Source of the DNA: UBA12077 sp963665525
GTDB taxonomy: Bacteria > Bacteroidota > Bacteroidia > Bacteroidales > UBA12077
NCBI GenBank assembly: GCA_963665525.1
Contig: OY762280.1
Span: 1,240,001 to 1,304,000, forward strand
Length of the DNA stretch: 64,000 bases
Direction of reading: 5' to 3'
Shown here: positions 26,660 to 36,201 of the stretch, piece after piece
How the letters are laid out: each line of letters begins with the position of its first letter
Numbering within the stretch: position 1 is the stretch's first letter
Notes under the pieces: generated by a model
Told to the model about the DNA's origin: nothing
Databases searched by the model: none
What the model saw: only the letters and a program-made list of their open reading frames with translations
Program-made: the position numbers and the translations under genes

Positions 26660-27943
26660 CTAATTAACAATTCCAATAGAACTCAACAATTTTATATCTG
26701 TTAAGATAGAATAATCGTATTGGTATAGGCCATCATCGCCAATTAACATGAGTACATCGTTTATTGGAATAACATCATAAGTATGAATGTTTGGGAATGT
26801 TGCAATTATATGATCATCAATATGCATTACATCGCTGGCATTGTATATTTTTAATCCTGCATTTCCATCACAAATAAATAAGGTTGAATGATCGATACCT
26901 AAACCGTAGGGTTCTGTCATTCCGTACGAACGAATAAGTGTTGGCGATTCTATGTTACTGATATCAATGACATCGAGCTGGTCGGTAGTTTGGCCACACC
27001 AGTTTCCTGAACGTAAGGTAACATATGCATAATCGCCCTCTACTACCACAGGATCACAACTGGTAATATGCCAGTAATCGGATACATAGCTTGGATTATA
27101 CGGATTCGTAATATCATAAATAATCATCCCTTGTTGAGAGCCTATAAATAAATGATTGTCTGTAGGGAATAATGTTTCAGCATCCCAGCCAATACTTAAA
27201 GTTTTTATTTCGCTAATGTCTTCTGCAGTTTCTATATCTATGACTTTTAAGGTATAGGAATCAATAGTATACAATACATTTTCTAAAGCGGTAAAACGTG
27301 CCATAGAACCCCCAACACCAAATGACGAAGCACCAGATGAATACCCTGAAGTTCCATTTCCATAGGAGTATGTCATATAATCAATACTTTCGAACCAGGG
27401 ATATACGGGATAATTATGTTCTTCTACCTCGCGTGTAATTTTTTTTAACTCCCACTCAACAACAATTCCCTTGGAATAATCTATATCATCTACACGATAA
27501 TTTTCATCATAGGGTGGTAATATGTACTGAAAAAGATCTTCTATACGATTTACTTCCGAGATATTATTTAAATCAGAAATATCAATAGCCACTAAATCTA
27601 CATAACTGTCGGCGTATAAAATATCGTCTTTAATTGATATATCTACATTACCAGGTATTTTAATAAATTTTTTGTTTTGTGGAGAGGAAGGATCTGAGTT
27701 ATCGATAATATGAATTCCTTCTAGATACTCATTGATAAACAGGTGATTGTTATAAAAATAGATTTTCCCTGGGTTTTCAAGTTCTTTGCTTTCTTCTACT
27801 CCAACAGAGTTTCTAAGTTCATCGTAAGTAATATATATAGGAACATTTGCAGTGAAGGTTTCTATAATTTGGTCTTCACATCTATTAAAAAGAAGCATTG
27901 AAAAGCTTGCTATACCTATAAAAAGTAATAATTTCTTCATCAA
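26660..27943 (-). CDS. LVIVD-repeat beta-propeller protein, secreted
   Basis: A 427-residue exported protein. The signal segment (MMKKLLLFIGIASFSMLLFNRC) ends in Cys22, but the residues before it (F-N-R) are a poor lipobox, so lipidation is uncertain. The body has repeating blades of LVIVD type, such as IHIIDNSDPSSPQ, VAIDISDLNNIS, LKVIDIETAEDI, MIIYDITNPYNPSY and DVIDISNIESPTL, which predict a seven-bladed propeller. Such proteins sit on the Bacteroidota surface and no enzyme activity is known for them. There is no partner gene nearby. Confidence 0.85.
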   Translation of the reverse strand: MMKKLLLFIGIASFSMLLFNRCEDQIIETFTANVPIYITYDELRNSVGVEESKELENPGKIYFYNNHLFINEYLEGIHIIDNSDPSSPQNKKFIKIPGNVDISIKDDILYADSYVDLVAIDISDLNNISEVNRIEDLFQYILPPYDENYRVDDIDYSKGIVVEWELKKITREVEEHNYPVYPWFESIDYMTYSYGNGTSGYSSGASSFGVGGSMARFTALENVLYTIDSYTLKVIDIETAEDISEIKTLSIGWDAETLFPTDNHLFIGSQQGMIIYDITNPYNPSYVSDYWHITSCDPVVVEGDYAYVTLRSGNWCGQTTDQLDVIDISNIESPTLIRSYGMTEPYGLGIDHSTLFICDGNAGLKIYNASDVMHIDDHIIATFPNIHTYDVIPINDVLMLIGDDGLYQYDYSILTDIKLLSSIGIVN

Positions 27944-28095
27944 AAAATGACTTATAATGATTCTACAATTCTATGATGATGTACTTGTTTAAATGGTTGC
28001 GTAAATCACTGTATTAAATTTTAATAAACGAAGAACGCAACCAAGCTTAAAATTTAAACATCTAGCTAATATATTTTAAAGATCTAATATTTTTT

Positions 28096-28881
28096 ATGAA
28101 GACATTTATCAGATTATTGATTGTAATTGGTGTTTCTAGTGCCTTTTTATTGATTCCAAATTTACTGTTGGCTCAAGAAACACAAGATGTAATTTATTTA
28201 AAAAACGGCAGTATTTTACATGGTAAAATTATTGAAATTAAGGCGAATGAATCTATTACATTAGAAAGTAACTGTGGTGATACCTGGGTATTAAATCAAA
28301 TGGATATTGAACGAATTGTTAAAGAACCCATTTCAAAATCTGGAATTCTAAAAGATATAGAAAAGAATGTTGATTATAAGTATAAAGGTTTTTATTCGAA
28401 TATAAATGTTGGATTTATGTTTGGAGGTAACCAGGACACACCATTTCCTCCTATTAGTCTGATGTTTGTAAATGGATATCAATTTGAATGGGGATTGGCC
28501 CTGGGGGCAGGACTAGGATTAGATTTGGTGAATGAAGCATATATGCCAGCTGTGGCAGATATTCGATATACTTTTAGAAAATCAAAAGTCAGTCATTTTA
28601 TTTATATACAGGGAGGTTATTCACTTTCCTTAGAAGATCCTGATCCATACGATTATGATTATTATGGATATTACGATTCCGACTTAAAATCTAAAGGTGG
28701 TTATCTGATAAATCCAGGAATTGGTTTTAAAATCAACCTGAATAATAAAAATGCATTTTCGTTTGGAATAGGATACAAATACATGGAAATAAATCATACT
28801 TATCAGGAAACCAATGGGCAGGAGATAGACCGAACCATAAAATACAATCGAATAACCCTGGGATTTGGTTATCATTTTTAA
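28096..28881 (+). CDS. Outer-membrane beta-barrel protein with N-terminal strand-rich module
   Basis: A 261-residue exported protein with signal peptide (about 1-26, ending LLLAQE). The first about 55 mature residues form a small beta module (DVIYLKNGSILHGKIIEI, then ESNCGDTWVLNQMDIERIV) seen at the start of several Bacteroidota surface proteins. The rest has alternating aromatic strands, a Tyr/Asp-rich loop (DPDPYDYDYYGYYDSD) and a terminal strand GFGYHF ending in Phe, the usual BAM-recognised C-terminus. The function is unknown. It is followed by a strong terminator. Confidence 0.78.
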   Translation: MKTFIRLLIVIGVSSAFLLIPNLLLAQETQDVIYLKNGSILHGKIIEIKANESITLESNCGDTWVLNQMDIERIVKEPISKSGILKDIEKNVDYKYKGFYSNINVGFMFGGNQDTPFPPISLMFVNGYQFEWGLALGAGLGLDLVNEAYMPAVADIRYTFRKSKVSHFIYIQGGYSLSLEDPDPYDYDYYGYYDSDLKSKGGYLINPGIGFKINLNNKNAFSFGIGYKYMEINHTYQETNGQEIDRTIKYNRITLGFGYHF

Positions 28882-28906
28882 ATACTCGTTGATCTCAATA
28901 TATTTC

Positions 28907-28951
28907 ATCGCTTCCGATTGGGTTAATAAATAATTCGGAAGCGATTTTTTA
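28907..28951 (+). terminator. Terminator of the outer-membrane protein gene
   Basis: An 11-bp stem ATCGCTTCCGA/TCGGAAGCGAT (28907-28917 and 28935-28945) with a 17-nt loop, then TTTTT. It is 25 bp after the stop. Confidence 0.8.
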
Positions 28952-28971
28952 TAGTATGAATGTTAATCATC

Positions 28972-29129
28972 AGAGGTTGTCCAAAAAGTCCTATAATGTC
29001 ATCCTCAACTTGATTGAGGATCTATTTTGATATTGTATTACAGTCAATTAATAGATTCCCTTTTTACTCGTTTCACTCGTGAGAAAAGTTCAAGGGAATG
29101 ACTATTTTTTAACTTTTTGGATAAGCTCT
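28972..29129. repeat. MITE-like element with terminal inverted repeats and two hairpins
   Basis: About 158 bp in the 369-bp gap before the GH84-like gene. The ends are inverted repeats (28972-28991 and 29110-29129, sharing TCCAAAAAGT and AGAG). Inside are two hairpins facing each other: ATCCTCAA-cttga-TTGAGGAT (29001-29021) preceded by GTC, and ATTCCCTT ... AAGGGAAT (29055-29062 and 29092-29099) followed by GAC. The GTCAT-hairpin-ATCT / AGAT-hairpin-ATGAC plan is shared with the repeat at 2691-2814. No ORF is present. Confidence 0.65.
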
Positions 29130-29250
29130 TCTCGAAATAAATTATGATAAAACATTTGACATGTGAATAAAAAGCATTTAACTTTTAATAACTTTTATAT
29201 TCTCTTGGCTTTTAATTGAAAATTCTATTGTACTTTCATATGGTAAATTA

Positions 29251-31758
29251 ATGATTATGAATTTAAAACACACAACAGTACTGGCCCTTTTGTTTTTGGT
29301 TATTTTCTCTTTCTTTACAAGCTGTAAAAAAGAAGATGAGAAACGATTTCAAACCAGTTGGTCGTCGAAAGATCCAATTGCTATTCCATATCATGTTAGA
29401 ATGAACGAAAGAAACCTCGGAAATTTAGTCATCAATTCATCATTTGAAACAGGGAAGGTTTATTACGAAGAGAGTAATATAAAATCGTATGATATTGACG
29501 GATGGAAGAAGGTGGGGAATAATATACTTTGGATTAATGCTCAAAATAGTGAGTATGCACCTGATGATGTATATAATGGTAGTCATGCAATAAAAATTGT
29601 ACGCAATAATGCTGATGAAACAGAAGAAACAGGGGAAGGAATTTTAAGCGATTATATTAAAGTGATCCCTGGAAATTATTTTTTAAAGTTATTTCTAAAA
29701 CTTGAAAATATTTGCCCTAATCAAGGTCGATTAGGAACAAAAATGTACGATGCGGTAAACATTAGAATTAAGTATTACGACAAAAATAAAATTGAATTAA
29801 ATACAGAAGAGTTAAATGCTTTTAATAATACTAAAATTGATATTGGATTTAAATCATTAACCTTATCAAATTTCTGGAATATAGATGAATTTGGTTGGGG
29901 AGAAGTACATGGAAAAACTGCTGTTTATCCTTTCTTTAATGGCGATATGCCCGATCATGCGCGTTATGTAAAAATCTTTATTGGTTTAAAAGGCACTGGT
30001 AGTATGTGGATTGATGATGTTGATTTTCATTATACCCGTGAAAATTTTACTACGCTCGAAAGGCTTCAACCATATTTCGACTCGTCTTACTTTGCAACAG
30101 ATATGATTTTTCCGCAACCTAAGAAAGTAGTTGAAAAGGAGAAAATAGTATATTATGATAAAGATTCGGCTTTGTATCCAATTATAGTAATCCCTCAAGA
30201 TGCAAGTATTACCTTAAAAAAAGCAATAAAAGGTTTTAAAGAACAATTGGTTACAAAAATTAAGAGTTCAGATACGATTACTATTCCTAAAATAGAAGTT
30301 GTTCATAGTATCGATATAAATAGCATTTCTAAAAATCAGTTTATATTATCTATTGGTGATAATTCTATATATAGTGTCTTAAAAGCTGATTTGCCGGATA
30401 GTATAATAATCGAGAATAAAAACTCTTACTATATTCATCAATTGGACTCTCAACCTAATATTATTTTTATGAATGGGGCTGATGAGGATGCTATTCAAAA
30501 TGCTTTGTATACTGCAATTCAATTATTCGATTCACACAGTTCTAACTATTATAATGCTAATATCATCGATTACCCTGATTTTTATGATAGGGCGTATCTT
30601 TTACATACGTTTAATAGTGATTTGGAAAAACTGCAGGATAAAATAGAGTTATTGCAAAAATTCAAATATAATCAAGTGTATTTTGAGATCCATGATCAGG
30701 ATAAAACTGATGATTATCCATTTAAATCTATTAATGAAATAGCTGCATTAACAGATTATAGTATCATGCTCGATTTGAATAAACTGAATGCCAAACTTGC
30801 TTTAAAAGATCAAAGTTCAAGGTTTGATTATAAAAAGATAATCCCAAAATCAGCAAAAACTGTTTTATTAGCCGGTGATTATTACCAGGAATATGTTGAT
30901 TGCAGTCCTGATAAGGTTGTTTACTCGTCAAATAAAGACATCAATGATCATTTACAATTTGATCATATTAAGCTACTGAATGAATTCTCAAAATATTTAA
31001 ACTCAAGAAAGATAAAAACCAATATTGAATTCTTACCTCCATGGAATAGATTAGATATTAACGATAGAGGTCAGGGGCAAGCAGAATTTTATTATTACGA
31101 TTTAAATAAAAATATTACTGGCGATATTGCTATGTATTGGACAGGCGGTACGTATTGTACATATTCCATTGATTATGCAGAATATTTTAGAATATCTGAA
31201 ATGATGGGAACTTGTCCTGTTCTTTTCGATAATCGCTTAATGGATACCGAAGAACGATTTAGCTCAGAATTTATTAAAAACTTTTATGCAGGAAAACTAA
31301 GAACCTTATCTCTTTTTGAACCATATTATTTAAAAACATTTAACGATTTGTATAAATTCTCAGGGAATAGAAAAGTATTATTGAATACGGAGGACTTATC
31401 GGAGTTAAATACGATTAGAATGTTAACTGCTGTTAATTATTATTGGAATACAAAATCATATGATCCTGATAAGTCATTATGGATCGTTTTAAACAAGTTG
31501 TATGGTAGAAAGAGTGCTATAAGCTTATTGCAATTCAATGATGCATATTATGGATTAAATGAAATATGCCAGAAAATTGAAATTGATGGAATACAATATA
31601 AGAATGTGAGAATTGCGAAAAGCTTTGCTAGTGATCTGGAAACGTATTTTAAGGAATTAAAAGAGAATGTGGATAATGAGGATTTATTAAGCAAAATTGA
31701 AGCTCTAAAGCTTGATATTCTTAAAAAATTCACCAATCTGACATCAACTGTTAAATAA
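29251..31758 (+). CDS. GH84-like lipoprotein (beta-N-acetylglucosaminidase fold), active-site pair altered
   Basis: An 835-residue lipoprotein with lipobox Cys25 (FFTSC); the start may be the ATG at 29257. Residues about 55-265 resemble a carbohydrate-binding beta-sandwich (NLVINSSFETGK ... GSMWIDDVDFHY). About 300-440 is the alpha/beta domain that precedes the barrel in GH20/GH84 enzymes. About 445-790 is a TIM barrel with the GH84-like segments DIAMYWTGG and PVLFDNRLMD. Where GH84 enzymes carry the catalytic Asp-Asp, this protein has Asp543-Tyr544 (LLAGDYYQE), so catalysis as known may be lost. The family call is from motif memory and moderate; the natural substrate is unknown. Confidence 0.6.
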   Translation: MIMNLKHTTVLALLFLVIFSFFTSCKKEDEKRFQTSWSSKDPIAIPYHVRMNERNLGNLVINSSFETGKVYYEESNIKSYDIDGWKKVGNNILWINAQNSEYAPDDVYNGSHAIKIVRNNADETEETGEGILSDYIKVIPGNYFLKLFLKLENICPNQGRLGTKMYDAVNIRIKYYDKNKIELNTEELNAFNNTKIDIGFKSLTLSNFWNIDEFGWGEVHGKTAVYPFFNGDMPDHARYVKIFIGLKGTGSMWIDDVDFHYTRENFTTLERLQPYFDSSYFATDMIFPQPKKVVEKEKIVYYDKDSALYPIIVIPQDASITLKKAIKGFKEQLVTKIKSSDTITIPKIEVVHSIDINSISKNQFILSIGDNSIYSVLKADLPDSIIIENKNSYYIHQLDSQPNIIFMNGADEDAIQNALYTAIQLFDSHSSNYYNANIIDYPDFYDRAYLLHTFNSDLEKLQDKIELLQKFKYNQVYFEIHDQDKTDDYPFKSINEIAALTDYSIMLDLNKLNAKLALKDQSSRFDYKKIIPKSAKTVLLAGDYYQEYVDCSPDKVVYSSNKDINDHLQFDHIKLLNEFSKYLNSRKIKTNIEFLPPWNRLDINDRGQGQAEFYYYDLNKNITGDIAMYWTGGTYCTYSIDYAEYFRISEMMGTCPVLFDNRLMDTEERFSSEFIKNFYAGKLRTLSLFEPYYLKTFNDLYKFSGNRKVLLNTEDLSELNTIRMLTAVNYYWNTKSYDPDKSLWIVLNKLYGRKSAISLLQFNDAYYGLNEICQKIEIDGIQYKNVRIAKSFASDLETYFKELKENVDNEDLLSKIEALKLDILKKFTNLTSTVK

Positions 31759-31831
31759 TAATAAAAAAACACGAACAACTAAATATTATAACTCGAAAAT
31801 GATTAGTTTTGCATCCACATTTTGAGAAGGT

Positions 31832-33247
31832 ATGAAGGAAGATTTTGAAGATATATTTCACGATGAAGAAAATAGCGAATTAGTTAATCGCTTTGAGGAG
31901 ATGTTGAAGAAGAATACGAATTATTTTTTCGATGTTTTTGAGTTTGAGAGTATTATTGATTTTTATATTGATAGCAATAAAGCTAACAGTGCCTTAAATG
32001 TTGTTAAATATGCTTCGCAGCAACATCCATATTCTTTAAATATTCAATTAAAAAAAGCTCAGGTACTGGTTGATAAAGGAAATCACTCACAGGCTATGCA
32101 AGTTATTGAACATATTGAAAGAATAGAATCTTCGAATAGTGATGTTTACTTGCTAAAAGGAAGCACTTTAAATGCAATGGGAAGGTATAACGAAGCAGAA
32201 AGAGCTTTCGATACAGCCATCATATACAGTTACGACGATAAGGTTGATATAATACATACTATAGCACAATCATTCGAGCAAATAGGAAGATATAAAACTG
32301 CTCTTCGCTATTTATTGCAAGCGTATAAGCTTGATTATAAGAATATCATTGTATTATACGACATTGGTTATTGTTACGAGAAACTGGGAAAAATTAATAA
32401 AAGCATCGACTTTTATAAGCAATATCTCGATAGAGAACCATTTTCGGAAAATGCCTGGTATAATTTAGGAGTTCTGTACAATAAGTTCGATAAGTTTGTT
32501 GAAGCAATTGATGCCTTTGAATTTGCCATAGCTATTAATCCGGAGTTTTCGGTTGCTTATTTTAATCTGGCAAATGCATATTCAAATAACGAAGATTATC
32601 ATAAGGCTATTTTAAGTTATAAAGAATATCAAAAGTTTGACGGAAATACAGTTGAAGTTTTAACATATATCGGCGATTGCTACGAAAGTTTGAAAGAGTT
32701 TGATGTAGCACTTACGTATTATGATTCTGCCATACAAGAAGACAACTTTTTTGCTGATGCTTATTTTGGAAAAGGAAACATACTATATCAACTATCTAAA
32801 TATGAAATGGCTGCCTCAGAAATTGAAAAAGCTATTGCTATGGATGATATGAATGCCGAGTATTATTATCTTCTTGGGAATATTTATAAGGAAGATAATA
32901 AAGATCAAAAAGCATTAGAAGCATTTAAGAAATCACATGATCTTGATCCTGATGAACAAGATTTTGTTTTTGCTCTTGCAGAATCATATGTAAATGGCAA
33001 AAAAATAACCAAAGCGATCAATATTTTATTAGATTATTTAAAAGATAATGAAAGAAATGCTTTGGTTTATTATCGTTTGGCTGGATGTTATTTTCTTCAA
33101 AAAAAGGAGAAAGAAGCAAAGGAATATTTTAAGAAAGGATTACAGATCAATGCTAATACATATCTTGAGATCGTAATTTTTTATCCTGATGCTTTGGAAA
33201 ATAATACTATAAATGAGCTTTTAGATAAGTATCATTTTAATAAATAA
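31832..33247 (+). CDS. Tetratricopeptide-repeat protein
   Basis: A 471-residue protein without signal peptide or membrane helix. From about residue 75 it is made of eleven or so TPR units, for example SDVYLLKGSTLNAMGRYNEA, NAWYNLGVLYNKFDKFVEA and AEYYYLLGNIYKEDNKDQKA. The first 70 residues are acidic (MKEDFEDIFHDEENSEL). It is a cytoplasmic scaffold of unknown partner. Proteins of this type are very common in Bacteroidota and usually precede DUF368 and aroE, as here, a linkage I recall but cannot verify. A terminator lies between it and DUF368. Confidence 0.88.
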   Translation: MKEDFEDIFHDEENSELVNRFEEMLKKNTNYFFDVFEFESIIDFYIDSNKANSALNVVKYASQQHPYSLNIQLKKAQVLVDKGNHSQAMQVIEHIERIESSNSDVYLLKGSTLNAMGRYNEAERAFDTAIIYSYDDKVDIIHTIAQSFEQIGRYKTALRYLLQAYKLDYKNIIVLYDIGYCYEKLGKINKSIDFYKQYLDREPFSENAWYNLGVLYNKFDKFVEAIDAFEFAIAINPEFSVAYFNLANAYSNNEDYHKAILSYKEYQKFDGNTVEVLTYIGDCYESLKEFDVALTYYDSAIQEDNFFADAYFGKGNILYQLSKYEMAASEIEKAIAMDDMNAEYYYLLGNIYKEDNKDQKALEAFKKSHDLDPDEQDFVFALAESYVNGKKITKAINILLDYLKDNERNALVYYRLAGCYFLQKKEKEAKEYFKKGLQINANTYLEIVIFYPDALENNTINELLDKYHFNK

Positions 33248-33274
33248 GTAAATAAAATCGAATTTATGAATACG

Positions 33275-33314
33275 AAACGAAAACTTAATATTTAGGTATT
33301 GTTTTCGTTTTTTT
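33275..33314 (+). terminator. Terminator of the TPR gene
   Basis: A 10-bp perfect stem AAACGAAAAC/GTTTTCGTTT (33275-33284 and 33301-33310) with a 16-nt loop, followed by TTTT. It is 28 bp after the stop codon. Confidence 0.7.
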
Positions 33315-33324
33315 AATTTATTCT

Positions 33325-34260
33325 ATGAAAAATACAATCAAATTATATTTAGGACTTATATCAAAAGGTTTTGCTATGGGAGCTGCAAATGTTATTCCGG
33401 GAGTTTCGGGTGGAACCATTGCATTAATTACTGGTATTTTTGAGCGTTTAATTAATGCGATTAAATCGTTCGATGCTGTTGCTATTAAGCTATTGTTTAA
33501 AGGTAAAATTAAAGACTTAATAGCTCATATCGATTTATATTTCTTGATTGCTGTATTTTTTGGAATGGTTGCCAGTGTAGTTACACTAGCAAAAGTTCTG
33601 GAATATTTATTTATTAATTACCCGGTTTATGTTTGGTCGTTCTTCTTTGGATTAATCCTGGCATCTGTATATTATGTGGGAAAAACCGTTGGCAAGTGGA
33701 GAGTAAGTGTAATTATAACTTTTATAATTGGTGCAGCCAGTGCATTTGTTATTTCAATGCTTAATCCTGCAACACAAAATGATTCGTTCTTTTATTTAAT
33801 CATATGTGGTGTAATTGCTATATGTAGTATGATTTTACCAGGATTATCGGGTTCTTTTATCCTTATTTTGCTAGGTAACTATGAGTTGGTTATGATTCAT
33901 GCAGTGAATAATGTTGAGCTAAAAATACTGATACCTGTAATTATAGGAGCCATTGGAGGATTGATTGTATTTTCTCATATTTTATCATGGATATATAAAA
34001 AGTATAAAGATCAAACCATATCAATTTTAACAGGATTTATTTTAGGATCATTAGGAATTTTGTGGCCTTGGAAAAACGAAATATATAGATTAGACACTGC
34101 AGGTAATTTTATTTTAAAGAATGGTGAAAAGGTTATTCAGTCGTACTCAAAATATATCCCGGAATCGTTTAATACAGAGGTTATCGTTGCTATTTCTCTT
34201 ATGATTTTTGGAATAATTACCATATCTTTGATAGAAAAAATAGCAGGCACTCAAGACTAA
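33325..34260 (+). CDS. DUF368 polyprenyl-phosphate transporter (PopT family)
   Basis: A 311-residue inner-membrane protein with about eight hydrophobic helices. The two characteristic re-entrant motifs are present: GAANVIPGVSGGTIAL near the N-terminus and CSMILPGLSGSFILIL in the middle. DUF368 proteins were shown in other bacteria to return undecaprenyl phosphate across the membrane for wall synthesis (PopT). Its stop codon overlaps the aroE start (TAATG), so the two are translationally coupled. Confidence 0.92.
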   Translation: MKNTIKLYLGLISKGFAMGAANVIPGVSGGTIALITGIFERLINAIKSFDAVAIKLLFKGKIKDLIAHIDLYFLIAVFFGMVASVVTLAKVLEYLFINYPVYVWSFFFGLILASVYYVGKTVGKWRVSVIITFIIGAASAFVISMLNPATQNDSFFYLIICGVIAICSMILPGLSGSFILILLGNYELVMIHAVNNVELKILIPVIIGAIGGLIVFSHILSWIYKKYKDQTISILTGFILGSLGILWPWKNEIYRLDTAGNFILKNGEKVIQSYSKYIPESFNTEVIVAISLMIFGIITISLIEKIAGTQD

Positions 34261-35030
34261 TGCGTTTTTTCGGACTCATAGGTAAAACACTTGAACATTC
34301 TTTTTCTCCTATCTTTTTTAAAGATAAATTTGAAAATGAAGGAATAGAAAATTGTTTCTATAATCTTTATCCTTTAAAATCTATCGATGAGTTCAACCAA
34401 TTAATATCTGATTTTACCGAGCTTTCCGGTTTAAATGTAACGATTCCTTATAAGCAAGATGTAATTCCTTTTCTGGATGAGATTGATCCAAATGCAAAAG
34501 AGATAGGGGCGGTTAATACCATTAAGTTTGAACGTATAAATCAAAAGCTGAGATTAATTGGTTATAATACCGATTTTATGGGTTTTATTGACAGTATAAA
34601 ACCTTATATCAAATCACATCATAAATCTGCTCTAATTCTTGGAACAGGAGGTAGTTCGTTAGCTATTGAATATGCCTTAAAAATCTTGGATATTAATTAC
34701 ATTAAAGTTTCTCGTGATCCTAAAAAAGAAGTATTAAGTTATCGCGATTTAAGCGATGAAATTATCAATGAATATAAATTAATAATTAATACAACACCAT
34801 TAGGAATGTTTCCTAATACAAATGAATATCCACAAATACCTTACAGTGCAATTACAAAAGAACATCTATTATACGATCTTATTTATAACCCAAAAGAAAC
34901 AGAATTTCTAAAGCAAGGTAAACAGAAAGGTGCTATGATTAAAAATGGATTCGAGATGCTTGTAAAGCAGGCTGAGTATTCATGGAAAATATGGAATAAT
35001 ATACCTTTCAAAGCGATATATTCATCATAA
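34260..35030 (+). CDS. aroE: Shikimate dehydrogenase
   Basis: Reduces 3-dehydroshikimate with NADPH in the aromatic amino-acid pathway. It has 256 residues. Seen: the substrate-binding GKTLEHSFSPIFF, GLNVTIPYKQ with the catalytic Lys, GAVNTI, GYNTDFMGF, the dinucleotide loop LGTGGSSLA, and NTTPLGMFPN. The start ATG at 34260 shares its A with the stop TAA of the DUF368 gene. After it comes a 141-bp gap with the promoter-like box of pta. Confidence 0.95.
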   Translation: MRFFGLIGKTLEHSFSPIFFKDKFENEGIENCFYNLYPLKSIDEFNQLISDFTELSGLNVTIPYKQDVIPFLDEIDPNAKEIGAVNTIKFERINQKLRLIGYNTDFMGFIDSIKPYIKSHHKSALILGTGGSSLAIEYALKILDINYIKVSRDPKKEVLSYRDLSDEIINEYKLIINTTPLGMFPNTNEYPQIPYSAITKEHLLYDLIYNPKETEFLKQGKQKGAMIKNGFEMLVKQAEYSWKIWNNIPFKAIYSS

Positions 35031-35125
35031 CAAGTAGTTGTGATATGTTTTATAAACTTGTTGTGAAACACATTTTCATATGATATTATTCATAGGTTTT
35101 GGTATGCTGAAAATTGATTTTTGTG

Positions 35126-35133
35126 TAACTTTG
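35126..35133 (+). promoter_or_regulatory. Probable -7 box of the pta-ackA operon
   Basis: TAACTTTG matches the Bacteroidota -7 consensus TAnnTTTG, 38 bp before the pta start. A TTTG at the proper -33 distance is not seen, so only half of the consensus supports this. Confidence 0.4.
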
Positions 35134-35171
35134 CTAAATAATTAACAGTCAACTTAAATAATTGATATACA

Positions 35172-36173
35172 ATGGATTTATTAAATCAAATAAAGGCGAA
35201 TGCCAAAAAGCATAACAAGAAAATTGTGCTTCCGGAATCAATGGAAGAAAGAACTTTAAAAGCAGCTGATGAATTAATTGCAGAAGGTATTGCTCAGATT
35301 ATTTTAACGGGTAATCCTGATGAGATTAAAGCTAAAGCGAACGAATTAGGATTAAATAATATTGATAAAGCAATTATTATTGATCCAAAGAACCATGAGA
35401 AAAAAGATGAGTACATCGACTTAATGGTTGAAATACGTAAGAATAAAGGTTTAACAAAAGAAGATGCTGCTAAATTGGTTGAAGATCCATTATATCTTGC
35501 AACAATCATGATTAAGAATGGAGATGCTGATGGAGAGGTAGCTGGAGCAGAAAATGCTACAGGTGATGTATTACGTCCTGCATTTCAATATGTAAAAACA
35601 AAACCTGGAATTAGTGTTGTTTCTGGTGCGTTCTTAATGATTTTAAAAGATAAGAATTTTGGAGAAGATGGTTTAATGGTATTTGCTGATTGCGCTGTTC
35701 ATCCAAATCCAACAGATAAAGAATTAGCAGAGATTGCAGTTGCTACAGGTGAAACAACAAGAGCAATTGCAGGAATAGAACCAAGAATTGCTATGCTAAG
35801 CTTCTCAACTAAAGGTAGTGCTAAGCATGAAATGGTTGATAAAATTGTAAATGCAACAAAGATGGCTCAGGAAATGGATCCAACATTAAAAATTGATGGT
35901 GAATTACAAGCTGATGCAGCAATTATTGAAGCTATTGGACAAAAGAAAGCTCCGGGAAGCGAGATTGCAGGTAAAGCAAACGTATTGGTATTCCCAACTC
36001 TTGAAACAGGAAATATTACTTATAAATTAGTTCAACGTTTAGCAGGTGCAGAAGCTGTAGGTCCAGTATTACAAGGTATGGCAGCTCCTATTAATGACCT
36101 TTCAAGAGGTTGTTCGGTAAGTGATATTGTAAATTTGGTTGCTATTACAGCAAATCAGGCAGCAGGAAATTAA
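35172..36173 (+). CDS. pta: Phosphate acetyltransferase
   Basis: Makes acetyl phosphate from acetyl-CoA. The 333 residues correspond to the short form (a lone PTA_PTB domain), without the DRTGG N-terminal part of the E. coli enzyme. Conserved stretches seen: VLPESMEERTLKAA, GEVAGAENATGDVLRPA, FADCAVHPNPT, LSFSTKGSAKHEM, KIDGELQADAAI and ANVLVFPTLETGNITYK. ackA follows 28 bp downstream, completing the acetate route that yields ATP. Confidence 0.97.
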   Translation: MDLLNQIKANAKKHNKKIVLPESMEERTLKAADELIAEGIAQIILTGNPDEIKAKANELGLNNIDKAIIIDPKNHEKKDEYIDLMVEIRKNKGLTKEDAAKLVEDPLYLATIMIKNGDADGEVAGAENATGDVLRPAFQYVKTKPGISVVSGAFLMILKDKNFGEDGLMVFADCAVHPNPTDKELAEIAVATGETTRAIAGIEPRIAMLSFSTKGSAKHEMVDKIVNATKMAQEMDPTLKIDGELQADAAIIEAIGQKKAPGSEIAGKANVLVFPTLETGNITYKLVQRLAGAEAVGPVLQGMAAPINDLSRGCSVSDIVNLVAITANQAAGN

Positions 36174-36201
36174 TATAAACAATATAAGGCAGATAAACCA
36201 A

